A stretch of DNA of 64,000 bases from Rubrobacter taiwanensis (GTDB lineage: Bacteria; Actinomycetota; Rubrobacteria; Rubrobacterales; Rubrobacteraceae), in NCBI RefSeq assembly GCF_004337705.1, contig NZ_SKBU01000006.1, positions 286,460-350,459 on the forward strand. Reading direction: 5' to 3'. Below, one piece after another: positions 26,072 through 35,178 of this stretch. The notes beneath the pieces were generated by a model. The model saw only the letters and a list, made by a program, of their open reading frames with translations. It was not told the DNA's origin and ran no database searches. A program made the position numbers and the translations under genes. The first letter of the stretch is position 1, and the number at the start of each line of letters is the position of its first letter.

Positions 26072-26818
26072 TCAGACCCAGCGCGCCAGCCAGCCCGTTG
26101 GAAGGAGGCGCAGGAGGAGGCTGAGGGGCCTCCAGGGCCAGTAGGGGACGTAGGCTGTGGCGGGCTCGCGCTCTACCGCGTCGGCGAGCAGGCGGGAGCC
26201 CCTCTCCAGCCCGACCATGAACGGCATCCTCCCCGCCCGCTCGTTCATCTCCGTGCGGATGTATCCGGGATGGATGGCGCTGACCCTGATGGGGGTGCCG
26301 TGCAGGTCCGCCCGGAGGCCCTCGGCGAGCGCGGTCAGGGCGGCCTTCGAGGCGGAGTAGGCCGTCATGCTCCCGGGCAGGCCCCGCACGGCGGCGACCG
26401 AGGAGATGACCACGAGATGCCCGGCGTTTCTCCGCCGGAAGAGCTCCACCGCCGCCTCGCACTGGGCGAGGGCAGCGACGAAGTTCGTCTCCGCCGTCTC
26501 CAGGTTGGCCCGGAAGTGGCCGGTCCCGAGAGGCCGGCCCTTCCCGATCCCGGCGTTGACCACGACCCGGTCGAGCCCGTCGAGCTCCCCGTCGAGGGCG
26601 CGGAAGGCGCGGAAGACCTCCTCGTGGTCGTTCACGTCGAGCCTGCGGACGGCGATGCGGAGGCCGGGGTAGCTGCTCGCGAGCTCCTCTCTGAGCTCCT
26701 CGAGCAGCCCGAGCCTCCGGGCGCAGAGGGCGAGGTTGCGGCCCCGGGCGGCGAACTCGCGCGCCATCCCCCGCCCGAGGCCGGAGCTCGCGCCGGTGAT
26801 GAGGACGTTCCGGCGCAC
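26072..26818 (-). CDS. Short-chain dehydrogenase/reductase
   Basis: 248-aa SDR with the cofactor motif TGASSGLGRGMA at the N-terminus, NAGIGKG in place of the usual NNAG, the catalytic Ser in VVISSVAA and YSASK with Tyr/Lys. A C-terminal stretch with aromatic and leucine-rich residues (WPWRPLSLLLRLLPTGWLARWV) could associate with membrane or acyl chains, as in SDRs acting on lipids. It is the last gene of the fatty-acid cluster, 9 nt after the FadB-like gene. An NAD(P)H-dependent oxidoreductase acting on a fatty or hydroxy-acyl compound is likely, but the substrate is not known. Confidence 0.88.
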   Translation of the reverse strand: MRRNVLITGASSGLGRGMAREFAARGRNLALCARRLGLLEELREELASSYPGLRIAVRRLDVNDHEEVFRAFRALDGELDGLDRVVVNAGIGKGRPLGTGHFRANLETAETNFVAALAQCEAAVELFRRRNAGHLVVISSVAAVRGLPGSMTAYSASKAALTALAEGLRADLHGTPIRVSAIHPGYIRTEMNERAGRMPFMVGLERGSRLLADAVEREPATAYVPYWPWRPLSLLLRLLPTGWLARWV

Positions 26819-26827
26819 CCGGCCAGC

Positions 26828-28939
26828 CTAAGAGGAGTAGAACCCCTTGCCCGAGGCGGCGCGCTCCTCGAGCAGGGTCGGCGGGGCGAAGCGCTCGCCG
26901 TGGGCCGAGCGGAGGTTGTTCAGCTTCACCACGGCCCTCTCGAGGCCCATCTGGTCCAGGTACCAGAACGGGCCGCCGCGGAAGGGGGCGAAGCCGAGCC
27001 CGAAGACCGCGCCCACATCTCCGTCCCTGTGGGAGGCGAGGATCCCCTCCTCCAGGCAGCGCACCGCCTCCGAGACCATCATCATCGAGAGCCTCTCCTG
27101 GATGGCCCGGGATGGGATGGGGCGGCGCCCGGTACCGAGGAACTCGTAGACCTCCGGGTTCACCTTCCCTTTGTCCCGGCCCTCGTAGAGGTAGAAGCCG
27201 CGGCCGCTCTTGCGGCCCTTGTACCCGGCGGCGACCACCTCGCCGCCCCGGTCGCTCGTGCGCAGCGAGCGCGCCTCGAAGAGCGGGCGCATCACCTCGT
27301 TTATCTTCACCCCGGTGTCTATACCCACCTCGTCGAGGAGCTTGAGCGGCCCGACCGGGAAGCCGAAGTCCATCATGGCCTCGTCTATGGCGTCCACGGC
27401 CGCCCCCTCCTCCAGGAGCAGCAGCGCCTCGTTGATGTAGAAGGAGAGGATGCGGGTGGTGTAGAAGCCGGGGCCGTCGTTCACCGTGATTACGGTCTTC
27501 CCCTGGGCGAGGCCCTCCCGGATGCAGGTGGCGAGCACCCACTCCGGGGTGTCCTCCTTGCGGACCACCTCGAGCAGCGGCATCCGGGGCACCGGGGAGA
27601 AGTAGTGCATCCCCACGACCCGCTCGGGGCGCTCTGCGGCCGCGGCGATCTCGGCTATGGGGATGGCCGAGGTGTTGGAGGCGATGATGAGGTCCTCCCG
27701 GCCCACCTTCTCGACCTCCCGGATCGTCTCGTGCTTGAGGTTCAGGTCCTCCGGGATTGCCTCTATGACGAGGTCGGCCCGCGCGAGGGGGGCGTAGTCC
27801 CCGATGGGTACGATGCGCTCGACGGCCCGGTCGCGCTCGAAGGCACTCATGCCCCTGCCGACCCGGCGGCTCAGGGCCTTCCAGACCTCGCCGCGGCCCT
27901 TTGCGGCGAGCTCGAGGCTGGCGTCCTTGAGGAGCACCTTCCGGGAGGCCCGGGCCGCGCTCACCTGGGCTATCCCCGAGCCCATGAGCCCGGCCCCGAG
28001 CACGCCGACGGTCCTCACCTCCCTCTCCCGGCCCGCGTAAGGGTTCTTCTCGGCGCCGTTCTTGAGGAAGAAGAGGTTCCTCAGGGCCTTCGACTCCGGG
28101 GTGAACAGCAGCGCGGCGAAGGCCTCCCTCTCCGCCTCGAAGCCCGCCTCGGCCCCCTCCTTCTGGCCGGTGCGGATGCACTCTATTATCTTCGGGACCG
28201 CCGGGTAGTTGCCGCGGGTCTTCTCCCGGGCCGTCTTGTAGGCCCGGTCGTAGACGAGCCGGTCGAGCGGGGTCTCCTCCAGCACCCTCTCCCGCAGGGA
28301 GGGCCTCCGGCGCCGGGGTTTCAGGGTGCCCCCGGCGAGGGAGAGGGCGGCGCGCTTAGCGGCGTCCGCCAGGCCCTCCGGGTGGATCAGGGCGTCCACC
28401 AGCCCCATCTTCTTCGCCTGGGAGGGGTAGACGTTCCGGCCGGTGGTGATGATCTCGAGCGCCCGCTGAACCCCCACCAGGCGGGTAAAGCGCTGGGTGC
28501 CGCCGAGGGCGGGAAGAAGCCCCAGCATCACCTCCGGGAAGGCGAACCTGGTGGCCGGGTGGTCGGTGGCGATGCGGTAGTGGCAGGCGAGGGCGAGCTC
28601 CAGCCCCCCTCCGACCGCCGGGCCGTGGATGGCGGCGACCACCGGCTTGGAAGAGGACTCCATCCTCCCCAGAAGCTCGTGGCCCTTGCGGATGATCCCC
28701 TCTACCTCTCCAGGGGTCTTGAGGCGGGAGAACTCCTCGATATCCGCGCCGACCACGAAGGAGTCCTTCTTCGCGCTGATCAGGACCGCAGCCCGGATGT
28801 CGCCGTCGCCCTCCAGCTCGCCGAGCGCGGCCTCAAACTCCCCCAAAACCGGGGTGGAGAGCTTGTTGACCGGGCTCTCCGGCTCGTCCAGCCAGACGAG
28901 CGCGACCCCGTCCTCCTTGCGTACGTTTAGGTATCCCAT
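26828..28939 (-). CDS. fadB: Fatty acid oxidation multifunctional protein: enoyl-CoA hydratase / 3-hydroxyacyl-CoA dehydrogenase
   Basis: 703-aa two-enzyme protein of the FadB/FadJ type. The N-terminal crotonase domain (about 1-190) has AAIHGPAVGGGLELALACHY and the oxyanion-hole region around AALGGTQRF. The C-terminal 3-hydroxyacyl-CoA dehydrogenase (about 300-690) has the NAD motif GAGLMGSGIAQ, the catalytic His in GMHYFSPVPRMPL, and NDGPGFYTTRI. It hydrates trans-enoyl-CoA and oxidises the L-3-hydroxyacyl-CoA. It follows the thiolase gene by 6 nt, so the two make a classic FadAB trifunctional pair. The start follows GGAGGG at 10 nt. Confidence 0.95.
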   Translation of the reverse strand: MGYLNVRKEDGVALVWLDEPESPVNKLSTPVLGEFEAALGELEGDGDIRAAVLISAKKDSFVVGADIEEFSRLKTPGEVEGIIRKGHELLGRMESSSKPVVAAIHGPAVGGGLELALACHYRIATDHPATRFAFPEVMLGLLPALGGTQRFTRLVGVQRALEIITTGRNVYPSQAKKMGLVDALIHPEGLADAAKRAALSLAGGTLKPRRRRPSLRERVLEETPLDRLVYDRAYKTAREKTRGNYPAVPKIIECIRTGQKEGAEAGFEAEREAFAALLFTPESKALRNLFFLKNGAEKNPYAGREREVRTVGVLGAGLMGSGIAQVSAARASRKVLLKDASLELAAKGRGEVWKALSRRVGRGMSAFERDRAVERIVPIGDYAPLARADLVIEAIPEDLNLKHETIREVEKVGREDLIIASNTSAIPIAEIAAAAERPERVVGMHYFSPVPRMPLLEVVRKEDTPEWVLATCIREGLAQGKTVITVNDGPGFYTTRILSFYINEALLLLEEGAAVDAIDEAMMDFGFPVGPLKLLDEVGIDTGVKINEVMRPLFEARSLRTSDRGGEVVAAGYKGRKSGRGFYLYEGRDKGKVNPEVYEFLGTGRRPIPSRAIQERLSMMMVSEAVRCLEEGILASHRDGDVGAVFGLGFAPFRGGPFWYLDQMGLERAVVKLNNLRSAHGERFAPPTLLEERAASGKGFYSS

Positions 28940-28945
28940 CTCTCT

Positions 28946-30256
28946 CTAGCCCTCCCCGATGCGTTCGACGAGCATGGCGTGTCCCAGCCCTCCGGCGGCG
29001 CAGGCGGTAACCACGGCGAAGCGCCCGTCCTCCTCCCGGAGCCTGCCCACCGCGGTGGTCACGAGCCGGGCCCCGGTGGCCCCGAAGGGGTGCCCGAGGG
29101 AGACCGAGCCGCCCCAGGCGTTGACCTTCTCCATCTCCACCTCGCCCACGCGCCGCTCTCTCCCGAGCCGCTCGCGGGCGAAGCGGTCCGAACCGAGGGC
29201 CTTGAGGACCGCGAGCACCTGGCCGGCAAAAGCCTCGTGGATCTCGATGACGTCCACGTCGGAGAGGGCGAGGCCGTTGCGCCCGAGCAGCCGCGGCACG
29301 GCGTACGCCGGGCCGAGCAGGAGCTCCTCTCCCGGGTCCTGGGCCACGTAGAGGTAGTCCACGAGGCGCGCCTTCGGCCTATACCCGGCGGCGCGGGCAG
29401 CCTCCTCCTCCATGAGGAGCGTGGCCGAGGCCCCGTCGGTGAGCGGGGAGGAGTTGCCCGCCGTGACGGTGCCGAAGGGCTTTATGAAAGCCGGGGGCAG
29501 GGCGGCGAGCTTCTCCAGGCTGGTATCCCTGCGTATGGTGTTGTCCTGGGTAAGGAGCTCGAAGTCCGGGGGGACCGCGGTGGGCAATATCTCCGCGGAG
29601 AGCCGGCCGCTCTCTGTGGCCTTCGCGGCCAGGGTGTGGGTGCGCAGGGCGTACTCGTCCTGCTCCTCGCGGCTCACGCCGAAGGCTGCGGCGAGCCGGT
29701 CGGCGCTCTCCCCCATCAGCTCCCCGGTGGAGTACTCGGAGATGGTAGGCGCCCGGGGCAGGAGGTCGCTCGGGCTCAGCCCCTCAAGCAGCCGGCGCAG
29801 CTCCAGAGGGGACTTCAGGCCCTGCGCCCGGAAGAGCCGCTCGCGGGTCTTCTTCTCGAACTGGGGCGGGGTGTCGGACATGACCTCCACCCCGCCCGCG
29901 ATCGCGGCTGCGGCCTTGCCGGCCCGGATCGTCTCCAGGGCGCTGGTTATGGCCTGGTTGGAGGAGATGCAGGCCATCGTCACCGTGTGCGCCGGGACGG
30001 AGTTCGGGACCCCGGCCGCGAGCGCCGCGTCGCGGGCGACGTTCGAGGTGCGGAGGTTCTGGATCACGGTGCCCATCACGACGCAGCCCACGTCCTCCGG
30101 GGGGATCGCGGTGCGCTCCAGGAGCCCCCGGAGCACCGTCCGGGCCAGGTCGTAGGAGGTCTGGCTCAGGTAGGCGGTCCCGGCCCGCATGAACGGTGTT
30201 CTCACGCCGTCCACCAGGACGACCCGGCGTCCCTCGTGTCTTCGATCCTCTGTCAT
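28946..30256 (-). CDS. fadA: Acetyl-CoA acyltransferase (3-ketoacyl-CoA thiolase)
   Basis: 436 aa from ATG 30256, which has GGAGG 8 nt upstream; GTG 30265 lies too close to that site. Thiolase hallmarks are the acylated Cys in TMACISSNQAI, the NGG/His region IHEAFAGQVL, GHPFGATGARL and the catalytic Cys in CAAGGLGHAM. The length and insert resemble FadI-type thiolases that partner FadJ-type multifunctional proteins. It cleaves 3-ketoacyl-CoA to acetyl-CoA and a shortened acyl-CoA. It lies between the acyl-CoA dehydrogenase and FadB genes in one tight operon. Confidence 0.95.
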   Translation of the reverse strand: MTEDRRHEGRRVVLVDGVRTPFMRAGTAYLSQTSYDLARTVLRGLLERTAIPPEDVGCVVMGTVIQNLRTSNVARDAALAAGVPNSVPAHTVTMACISSNQAITSALETIRAGKAAAAIAGGVEVMSDTPPQFEKKTRERLFRAQGLKSPLELRRLLEGLSPSDLLPRAPTISEYSTGELMGESADRLAAAFGVSREEQDEYALRTHTLAAKATESGRLSAEILPTAVPPDFELLTQDNTIRRDTSLEKLAALPPAFIKPFGTVTAGNSSPLTDGASATLLMEEEAARAAGYRPKARLVDYLYVAQDPGEELLLGPAYAVPRLLGRNGLALSDVDVIEIHEAFAGQVLAVLKALGSDRFARERLGRERRVGEVEMEKVNAWGGSVSLGHPFGATGARLVTTAVGRLREEDGRFAVVTACAAGGLGHAMLVERIGEG

Positions 30257-30275
30257 CTGTCGCACCTCCGGGTCC

Positions 30276-31472
30276 TCAGACCGTGGGGAAGAACGCCTGC
30301 TCGCCGGTGATGGAGCGGCCCACGATCAGGGACTGTACCGTATCGGTGCCCTCGTAGGTGTAGATGATCTCCATGTCGGCCAGGTGCTTGCCGACGAGGT
30401 AGTCGACGAGCACGCCGTTGCCGCCCAGGATGTCGCGGGCCTCGGCGCAGATCCTCTTCCCCTGCCGGGCGGTGATGAGCTTGGCCAGGGAGGCCTTGCC
30501 GTGGGTCATCTCGCCCCTGTCCATCAGCTGGGCGAGCCGGAAGCAGACGAGCTGCATCTGGGTGAGGTCGGCGAGCATCCCGGCCAGCCGGTACTGGATG
30601 AGCTGGAAGTTGGCCTGGGGGATGCCGAAGATCTCCCGCTCCTTCGCGTACCGCACGGCGGCCTCGTAGCAGGCGAGCGCGTGCCCGAGGGCCTGCCAGG
30701 CGACCCCGTAGCGGGTGTTGGTGAGCACGGTGGAGGTGTCGGCGAAGGAGTTGGCGTTCTCGAGCCGGTTCTCCTCGGGCACCCGGACGTTCTCCAGGGT
30801 GATGTCGGCCTGCCAGGAGGAGCGGTTGCCGATCTTGCCCCTTATCTTCTCGGCGGTGAAGCCCCCGGTGCCCTTCTCCACGAGGAAGCCCTTGACCTCC
30901 CCGTCGTCCTCGTCCCGGGCCCAAACCACCACGACGTCGGCGAAGGTGCCGTTGCCGATCCAGCGCTTCCTCCCGTTGAGGACCCAGCCGTCTCCGTCCC
31001 TCTCGGCCGCGGTCTCGAGCATCACCACGTCGGAGCCGTGGTTAGGCTCGGTGAGGGCGAAGGCCCCGATCTTCTCCATCCTGGCCATCGCGGGAAGCCA
31101 CTTCTGGCGCTGCTCCTCGCTCCCCAGAAGGGCGATGGAGGTCATGGCGAGCCCGGAGTGGACCCCAAAAAAGGTACTTAAAGACCCGTCCCCGCGCGAG
31201 AGCTCCATCATCACCAGCCCGGAGGCCAGGTTGCTCATCTCCGGACACCCGTACTCCCTGGGGATGACGTGCCCCGCTACGCCCAGCTCCGCGAGCTTGG
31301 GGATGAGCTCGAAGGGGAACTCCTCTTTGTTCCAGTACTCCCCCATGACCGGGATGACCTCCCGGTCGCAGAACGCCCTGACCCGGTCCCGGATCTCGCG
31401 GTCCTCATCGCTCATCCACTCCTCGACCATGTAGTAGTCGGTTCCGAACCCCTTGCCTATGTCCGCTAGCAT
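30276..31472 (-). CDS. Acyl-CoA dehydrogenase (glutaryl-CoA-dehydrogenase-like subgroup)
   Basis: 398-aa FAD enzyme for the first, alpha-beta desaturation step. N-terminal helices, the beta-domain with FALTEPNHGSDV and the C-terminal helical domain are complete. The catalytic base Glu lies in YTYEGTDTVQSLIVGR, the position used by glutaryl-CoA and many medium/long-chain dehydrogenases. Chain-length preference cannot be read. It starts after AAAGGAGCGAG, about 88 nt downstream of the aldehyde dehydrogenase gene, and is 20 nt from the thiolase. Electron-transfer flavoprotein genes are absent from the window. Confidence 0.93.
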   Translation of the reverse strand: MLADIGKGFGTDYYMVEEWMSDEDREIRDRVRAFCDREVIPVMGEYWNKEEFPFELIPKLAELGVAGHVIPREYGCPEMSNLASGLVMMELSRGDGSLSTFFGVHSGLAMTSIALLGSEEQRQKWLPAMARMEKIGAFALTEPNHGSDVVMLETAAERDGDGWVLNGRKRWIGNGTFADVVVVWARDEDDGEVKGFLVEKGTGGFTAEKIRGKIGNRSSWQADITLENVRVPEENRLENANSFADTSTVLTNTRYGVAWQALGHALACYEAAVRYAKEREIFGIPQANFQLIQYRLAGMLADLTQMQLVCFRLAQLMDRGEMTHGKASLAKLITARQGKRICAEARDILGGNGVLVDYLVGKHLADMEIIYTYEGTDTVQSLIVGRSITGEQAFFPTV

Positions 31473-31560
31473 CTCGCTCCTTTCACAGAGTTTTTCGCAG
31501 CCGTCCTCTCCTGCACTTACGCGGTACGAGCCGCGGCGTTGATCTTTCTCTGCGGCCTCC

Positions 31561-33201
31561 CTACCAACGCCCCCGCACCCCGGGCAGACGCCGCATGAGC
31601 CGCAGCGAGAGGGACATCACCCCGGCGTAGGTCTCCCCGCCCATCCCGAGCACCGGGGCCACAAGGGGCAACAGCCGCTGGGTGACCACGGTCTGGGAGT
31701 CGGTGTACTTTAGGATCCCCTCCTCGCCGTGCCTCCTGCCCACCCCGGAGTCCTTGAACCCGCCCATAGGGGCGTCGGTGGAGGCCCACGCGGGAGCGTA
31801 GGCCTCGTTGATGTTGACCGTCCCGGCCCGGATGCGCCGGGCGACCTCGGCGCCCCGCCGGAGGTCGCGGGTCCACACGCTGGCGTTGAGGCCGTAGCGG
31901 GTCGCGTTGGCCAGCTCCACCGCCTGCTCCGGGGTGTGGAAGGGGAAGACGGAGACCACCGGGCCGAAGGTCTCCTCGGAGAAGAGCCTCGCCCCCTCCC
32001 CCACCCCGCCGAGCACGGTCGGCTCGTAGAAGTAGGGGCCTACGTCCGGGCGCGCCCGCCCCCCGGCGAGCACCTCCGCCCCCCGCTCTGCGGCCTCCTC
32101 CACGTGGGAGGAGACCCTCTCGAGCTGGGCGGCGGAGATGAGGGAGCCCATCTCGAAGCCGTAGTCCAGCCCTACTCCCAGCTTCACCCGCCGCGCCCGC
32201 TCGACGAAGCGGGAGAGGAACCCTTCGTAGACGGCGCCGTGCACGTAGAGCCGCTCGGCGGACATGCACAGCTGCCCGGCGTTGGAGAAGCAGGCCCGGA
32301 CGGCCCCCTCCACGGCGGCCTCGAGGTCGGCGTCCTCAAAGACGATCATGGGGTTCTTCCCGCCGAGCTCGAGCGAGAAGTCCACGAGCCTGCGGGCGGC
32401 CGCCGCTGCGACCTCCCTCCCGGTCGCGGTGCTGCCGGTGAACATCACGAAGTCGGCGTTCTGGACTATGGGGCCGCCGAGCCGGCCCCCGGGCCCGCAG
32501 ACGACCTGCACGAGCTCGCGCGGCAGCCCGCACCGCCGGAGCAGCCGCACGAGCCACAGGGCGGTGAGGGGGGTCTTCCGGTCGGGCTTTATCACGGCGG
32601 CGTTCCCGGCCATGAGCGCCGGGATGGCGTCGGAGATGGCGAGGGTGAGCGGGTAGTTCCACGGCGCTATGAAGCCGACGACCCCCTTGGGGTGCCGGTG
32701 GTGGACGGCGGTGGTGAGCAGCGGGATGACGCCCCGCCGGCGGCGGCTCCTGAGGTAGCGTCCGGCGGTGTGGGCGTAGTAGCGGGAGACGATGGCTACG
32801 TCCATCACCTCCTCAAAGACGTGCAGGCGGGCCTTGCCGGTCTCGAGCTGGACGAGGTCGAGTATCTCATCCCTGCCGCGCAGCACCTCGTCGTGGAAGC
32901 GCAGGAAGATCCGCGCCCGCTCCCGGAAGGGAACCCGCTCCCACTCCTCCTGGGCCCGCCGGGCCCTCCGGAAGGCCCCCGCCACGTCCTCCGGGGCGCA
33001 GAGGGGCACCCCGGCGAAGACCTCCCCGGTGAACGGGCACTCCACCTCGAGCACCTCCCCGGCGCTCCCGGCCACCGCCTCGCCCGCGAGGTCATCCAGC
33101 AGCCCCTCGCCGACCCGCCCGGTGGCGGCCATGAGCGCCTCCGTCGCCGGATACGCCCGCCCGCCGGGCGCTGCCCGCTCCTCGATCCTCATAGCACACA
33201 T
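31561..33201 (-). CDS. Aldehyde dehydrogenase with hydrophobic C-terminal tail (fatty aldehyde / succinate semialdehyde type)
   Basis: 546 aa if ATG 33201 is used, which overlaps the SDR stop (TGATG); ATG 33192 is an alternative. NAD(P)-dependent ALDH motifs are complete: PWNYPLTLAISD, FTGSTATGRE, the general base Glu in LELGGKNPM, the nucleophile Cys in NAGQLCMSAERL, and EETFGPVVSVF. After the catalytic domain about 50 residues remain, ending in a leucine-rich hydrophobic segment (LLPLVAPVLGMGGETYAGVM), a feature seen in membrane-associated fatty aldehyde dehydrogenases. With the SDR upstream and beta-oxidation genes downstream, oxidation of long-chain aldehydes to fatty acids is a reasonable inference. 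Confidence 0.9.
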   Translation of the reverse strand: MCAMRIEERAAPGGRAYPATEALMAATGRVGEGLLDDLAGEAVAGSAGEVLEVECPFTGEVFAGVPLCAPEDVAGAFRRARRAQEEWERVPFRERARIFLRFHDEVLRGRDEILDLVQLETGKARLHVFEEVMDVAIVSRYYAHTAGRYLRSRRRRGVIPLLTTAVHHRHPKGVVGFIAPWNYPLTLAISDAIPALMAGNAAVIKPDRKTPLTALWLVRLLRRCGLPRELVQVVCGPGGRLGGPIVQNADFVMFTGSTATGREVAAAAARRLVDFSLELGGKNPMIVFEDADLEAAVEGAVRACFSNAGQLCMSAERLYVHGAVYEGFLSRFVERARRVKLGVGLDYGFEMGSLISAAQLERVSSHVEEAAERGAEVLAGGRARPDVGPYFYEPTVLGGVGEGARLFSEETFGPVVSVFPFHTPEQAVELANATRYGLNASVWTRDLRRGAEVARRIRAGTVNINEAYAPAWASTDAPMGGFKDSGVGRRHGEEGILKYTDSQTVVTQRLLPLVAPVLGMGGETYAGVMSLSLRLMRRLPGVRGRW

Positions 33202-34052
33202 CACCCCTTCCAGGAGAAGAAGGCCTTCTCCCCGCTCCTCTGACGCCCCACGAACTCGTCCATGGAGTGGTTGACCCCGAAGAAGCCCATGATCCAATCC
33301 AGAACATCCGCCGGCAGCACGTGCAGCGCCGGGACGGTGTTGACGATGAGGGGCATCTTCACCTCCTGCCGGTTGCGCTCGATCATGCGCACCACCTTCC
33401 CGGCCACCCTGTCCGGGTCCAGGATGGGCAAGACCCGCGGGAAGCGGGTCTTCACCCCCCGGAACATGCCGGTGTCTATGTAGTAGGGGTTGACGATGGT
33501 CGTCCGGATCCCCCGGTGCCCGTAGCGCTTGAGCTCGACCCGCAGCGACTCCATAAAGCCTATGGCCGCGTGCTTGCTCGCCGAGTAATCGGTCTGCTTG
33601 CTGACCCCCACAAGCCCCGCCGCCGAGGCTATGGTCACTATGTGCCCCTCGCCGCGCTCTATCATCCGCGGCAGAAACGACTTGGTCACCCAGTAGAGCG
33701 CGAGCACGTTCACCCGGAAGACCCGCTCTATCTGCTCGTCCGGGGCCTCGAGCAAGCGCTTGCCGGTGACCACCCCGGCGTTGTTTATGAGGATGTCCAC
33801 ATCCCCCACCTCTCCCCGCACCCTCCCCCCAACCTCGTAGACGGCCTCCCGGTCGGAGACGTCGCACACGTACCCGTACGCCCCGCCCCCGTTGTACGCC
33901 CCGATCTCCCGCACAGCCCGCCCGATGGCCCCCTCATCGAGGTCGTAGATCACCACCCGCGCACCCCGCCGGGCCAGCTTTACCGCCACGAGCAGCCCGA
34001 GCCCCCCGGCCCCGCCCGTGACCAGCGCAACCTTCCCCGGGATCTCCGTCAT
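33201..34052 (-). CDS. Short-chain dehydrogenase/reductase (retinol/17-beta-HSD 16C-like)
   Basis: 283-aa SDR with TGGAGGLG, DVDILINNAGV, the catalytic Ser in TIASAAG, and YSASKHAAIGFMESLR. The C-terminal 60 residues include hydrophobic segments (PALHVLPADVLDWIMGFFG) as in the SDR16C group acting on fatty alcohols, retinol or steroids. It is the first gene of the fatty-acid cluster operon, with the operator at 34086-34099 only 34 nt upstream. Its stop overlaps the aldehyde dehydrogenase start, suggesting an alcohol-to-aldehyde-to-acid pair. Substrate assignment is inferential. Confidence 0.9.
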   Translation of the reverse strand: MTEIPGKVALVTGGAGGLGLLVAVKLARRGARVVIYDLDEGAIGRAVREIGAYNGGGAYGYVCDVSDREAVYEVGGRVRGEVGDVDILINNAGVVTGKRLLEAPDEQIERVFRVNVLALYWVTKSFLPRMIERGEGHIVTIASAAGLVGVSKQTDYSASKHAAIGFMESLRVELKRYGHRGIRTTIVNPYYIDTGMFRGVKTRFPRVLPILDPDRVAGKVVRMIERNRQEVKMPLIVNTVPALHVLPADVLDWIMGFFGVNHSMDEFVGRQRSGEKAFFSWKG

Positions 34053-34085
34053 CCTCGCCTCCTCGTCCTGCCGTTGGCAGTATTG

Positions 34086-34099
34086 TAATCAACTAATGA
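34086..34099 (-). promoter_or_regulatory. TetR-type operator upstream of the fatty-acid cluster operon
   Basis: TAATCAACTAATGA on the plus strand matches the TTATCA-NN-TRATGM palindrome. It lies in the 54-nt gap between the hydrolase stop (34107) and the SDR start (34052), where the operon promoter must be unless the operon reads through from the hydrolase gene. Confidence 0.5.
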
Positions 34100-34106
34100 A
34101 AACACT

Positions 34107-35024
34107 TCAAAACACGCTTTTTTGCATTCTCGTCGGTCTTCCGGAGAGGAAAGCGTCGGCGTCGGCTGCGGTTCTCTCCGGGCTCTCTTCCATCGGCACG
34201 TGTCCCACGCCGGGGTAGGTTACGAGGCTGGCGTTTTGGAGATCGCGCACGAACCTGCGGGCGTGATGTGGGGGGATCCAGCGGTCCTCTTCCCCCCACA
34301 TCACGAGGGTTGGTGTGGCAATGCGGCGTATCTCCGAGTGGTGGGCTGCGAACTGCCGCATCAGTTCGGAGCTCGCCGCCCGCAGCGTCCGCCGGTTCCC
34401 CGGCCGCAGCATCAGCTCGTGGTAGCGCCGGACGAGCTCGCCGGTAACCCTCCTCCGGTCCGCGTAGACTTCCCGCAGGCTCATACGCACCAGCGGTCTG
34501 GGACTCACGAACCGGAAGAAGTCTCCGAATACCGGGGTCGAAGCGAGCCTGAGCAGCGGCGGCATCCGCAGAGGATAGCCGGCGGAGGAGATCAAGACCA
34601 TCCGCTCCACCCGCTCCGGACGCGCCAGAGCATACCGCCAGGCGAAGTATCCCCCGAGAGAGCTGCCCGCCAGGCTGAAGCTCCCAAGCCCCAGGGCGTC
34701 CGCAAACTCATCCAGCACCCCCTCAATGTCCCGCACCATCCCCACCACGTCCGCAGGCGGCCCGGTGAGCCCGAACCCCGGTACGTCCGGCCTCACCAAA
34801 CGGTACCGGCCCCGCAACCTCTCCACCCAGCCCTCCCAGGTGTGCAGCGAGGAGAAGACCCCGTGCAACATCAAGAGCACCGGCCCCTCCCCCTCGTCCC
34901 GGTAGTGTACCCGAAGCCCCCGCACCTCAGCGAAACGCGACCCGCCACCAGCATACCGGCACTCCAGCTCCCGGAGCGGGATGTCCCCCAGCCCCAGCCA
35001 TCGCCTCGCCGCACTCCAGTCCAT
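34107..35024 (-). CDS. Alpha/beta-fold hydrolase
   Basis: 305 aa. The fold is complete: oxyanion region LMLHGVFSSLHTW, nucleophile Ser in LAGSSLGGYFAWR, acid Asp in WGEEDRWIP and the catalytic His in GVGHVPMEESPE. It resembles hydrolases of the meta-cleavage/esterase/haloperoxidase type. Its place between two operator-controlled promoters in the lipid cluster suggests lipid-ester or acyl hydrolysis that feeds the divergent acyl-CoA ligase; this is inference. Operator site 35047-35060 is 23 nt upstream of its start. Confidence 0.88.
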   Translation of the reverse strand: MDWSAARRWLGLGDIPLRELECRYAGGGSRFAEVRGLRVHYRDEGEGPVLLMLHGVFSSLHTWEGWVERLRGRYRLVRPDVPGFGLTGPPADVVGMVRDIEGVLDEFADALGLGSFSLAGSSLGGYFAWRYALARPERVERMVLISSAGYPLRMPPLLRLASTPVFGDFFRFVSPRPLVRMSLREVYADRRRVTGELVRRYHELMLRPGNRRTLRAASSELMRQFAAHHSEIRRIATPTLVMWGEEDRWIPPHHARRFVRDLQNASLVTYPGVGHVPMEESPERTAADADAFLSGRPTRMQKSVF

Positions 35025-35046
35025 CCCGAGACTCCCCCTTTCATAT

Positions 35047-35060
35047 TCATTAACTGATAA
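35047..35060 (-). promoter_or_regulatory. TetR-type operator upstream of the hydrolase
   Basis: Minus strand TTATCAGTTAATGA is one of the best matches to the recurrent palindrome. It overlaps the expected promoter region of the hydrolase gene and lies 70 nt from the site controlling the divergent acyl-CoA ligase. Confidence 0.55.
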
Positions 35061-35093
35061 CTAAGTTTAGAGGTTTCAGTTTAGGAGATCAAG

Positions 35094-35138
35094 TTGACGT
35101 CCGGGAGCCGGGCTAGTATCTTATTAATCAGTCGATGA
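35094..35138 (+). promoter_or_regulatory. Promoter and TetR-type operator of the acyl-CoA ligase gene
   Basis: TTGACG (35094-35099) and TATCTT (35117-35122) are 17 nt apart, a good promoter. The palindrome copy TAATCAGTCGATGA (35125-35138) covers the expected transcription start. The ligase ATG is 41 nt downstream. Confidence 0.55.
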
Positions 35139-35178
35139 GTTTTAGGTTTGGGGCGGTTACCCTGAGGTGGTGAGAGGC

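Noticed and set aside
26270..28930. 886-codon open frame on the plus strand
   Set aside because: It is the antisense shadow of the complete FadB-like gene; its translation is Gly/Pro/Glu-rich low complexity with no domain, as expected in high-G+C DNA.
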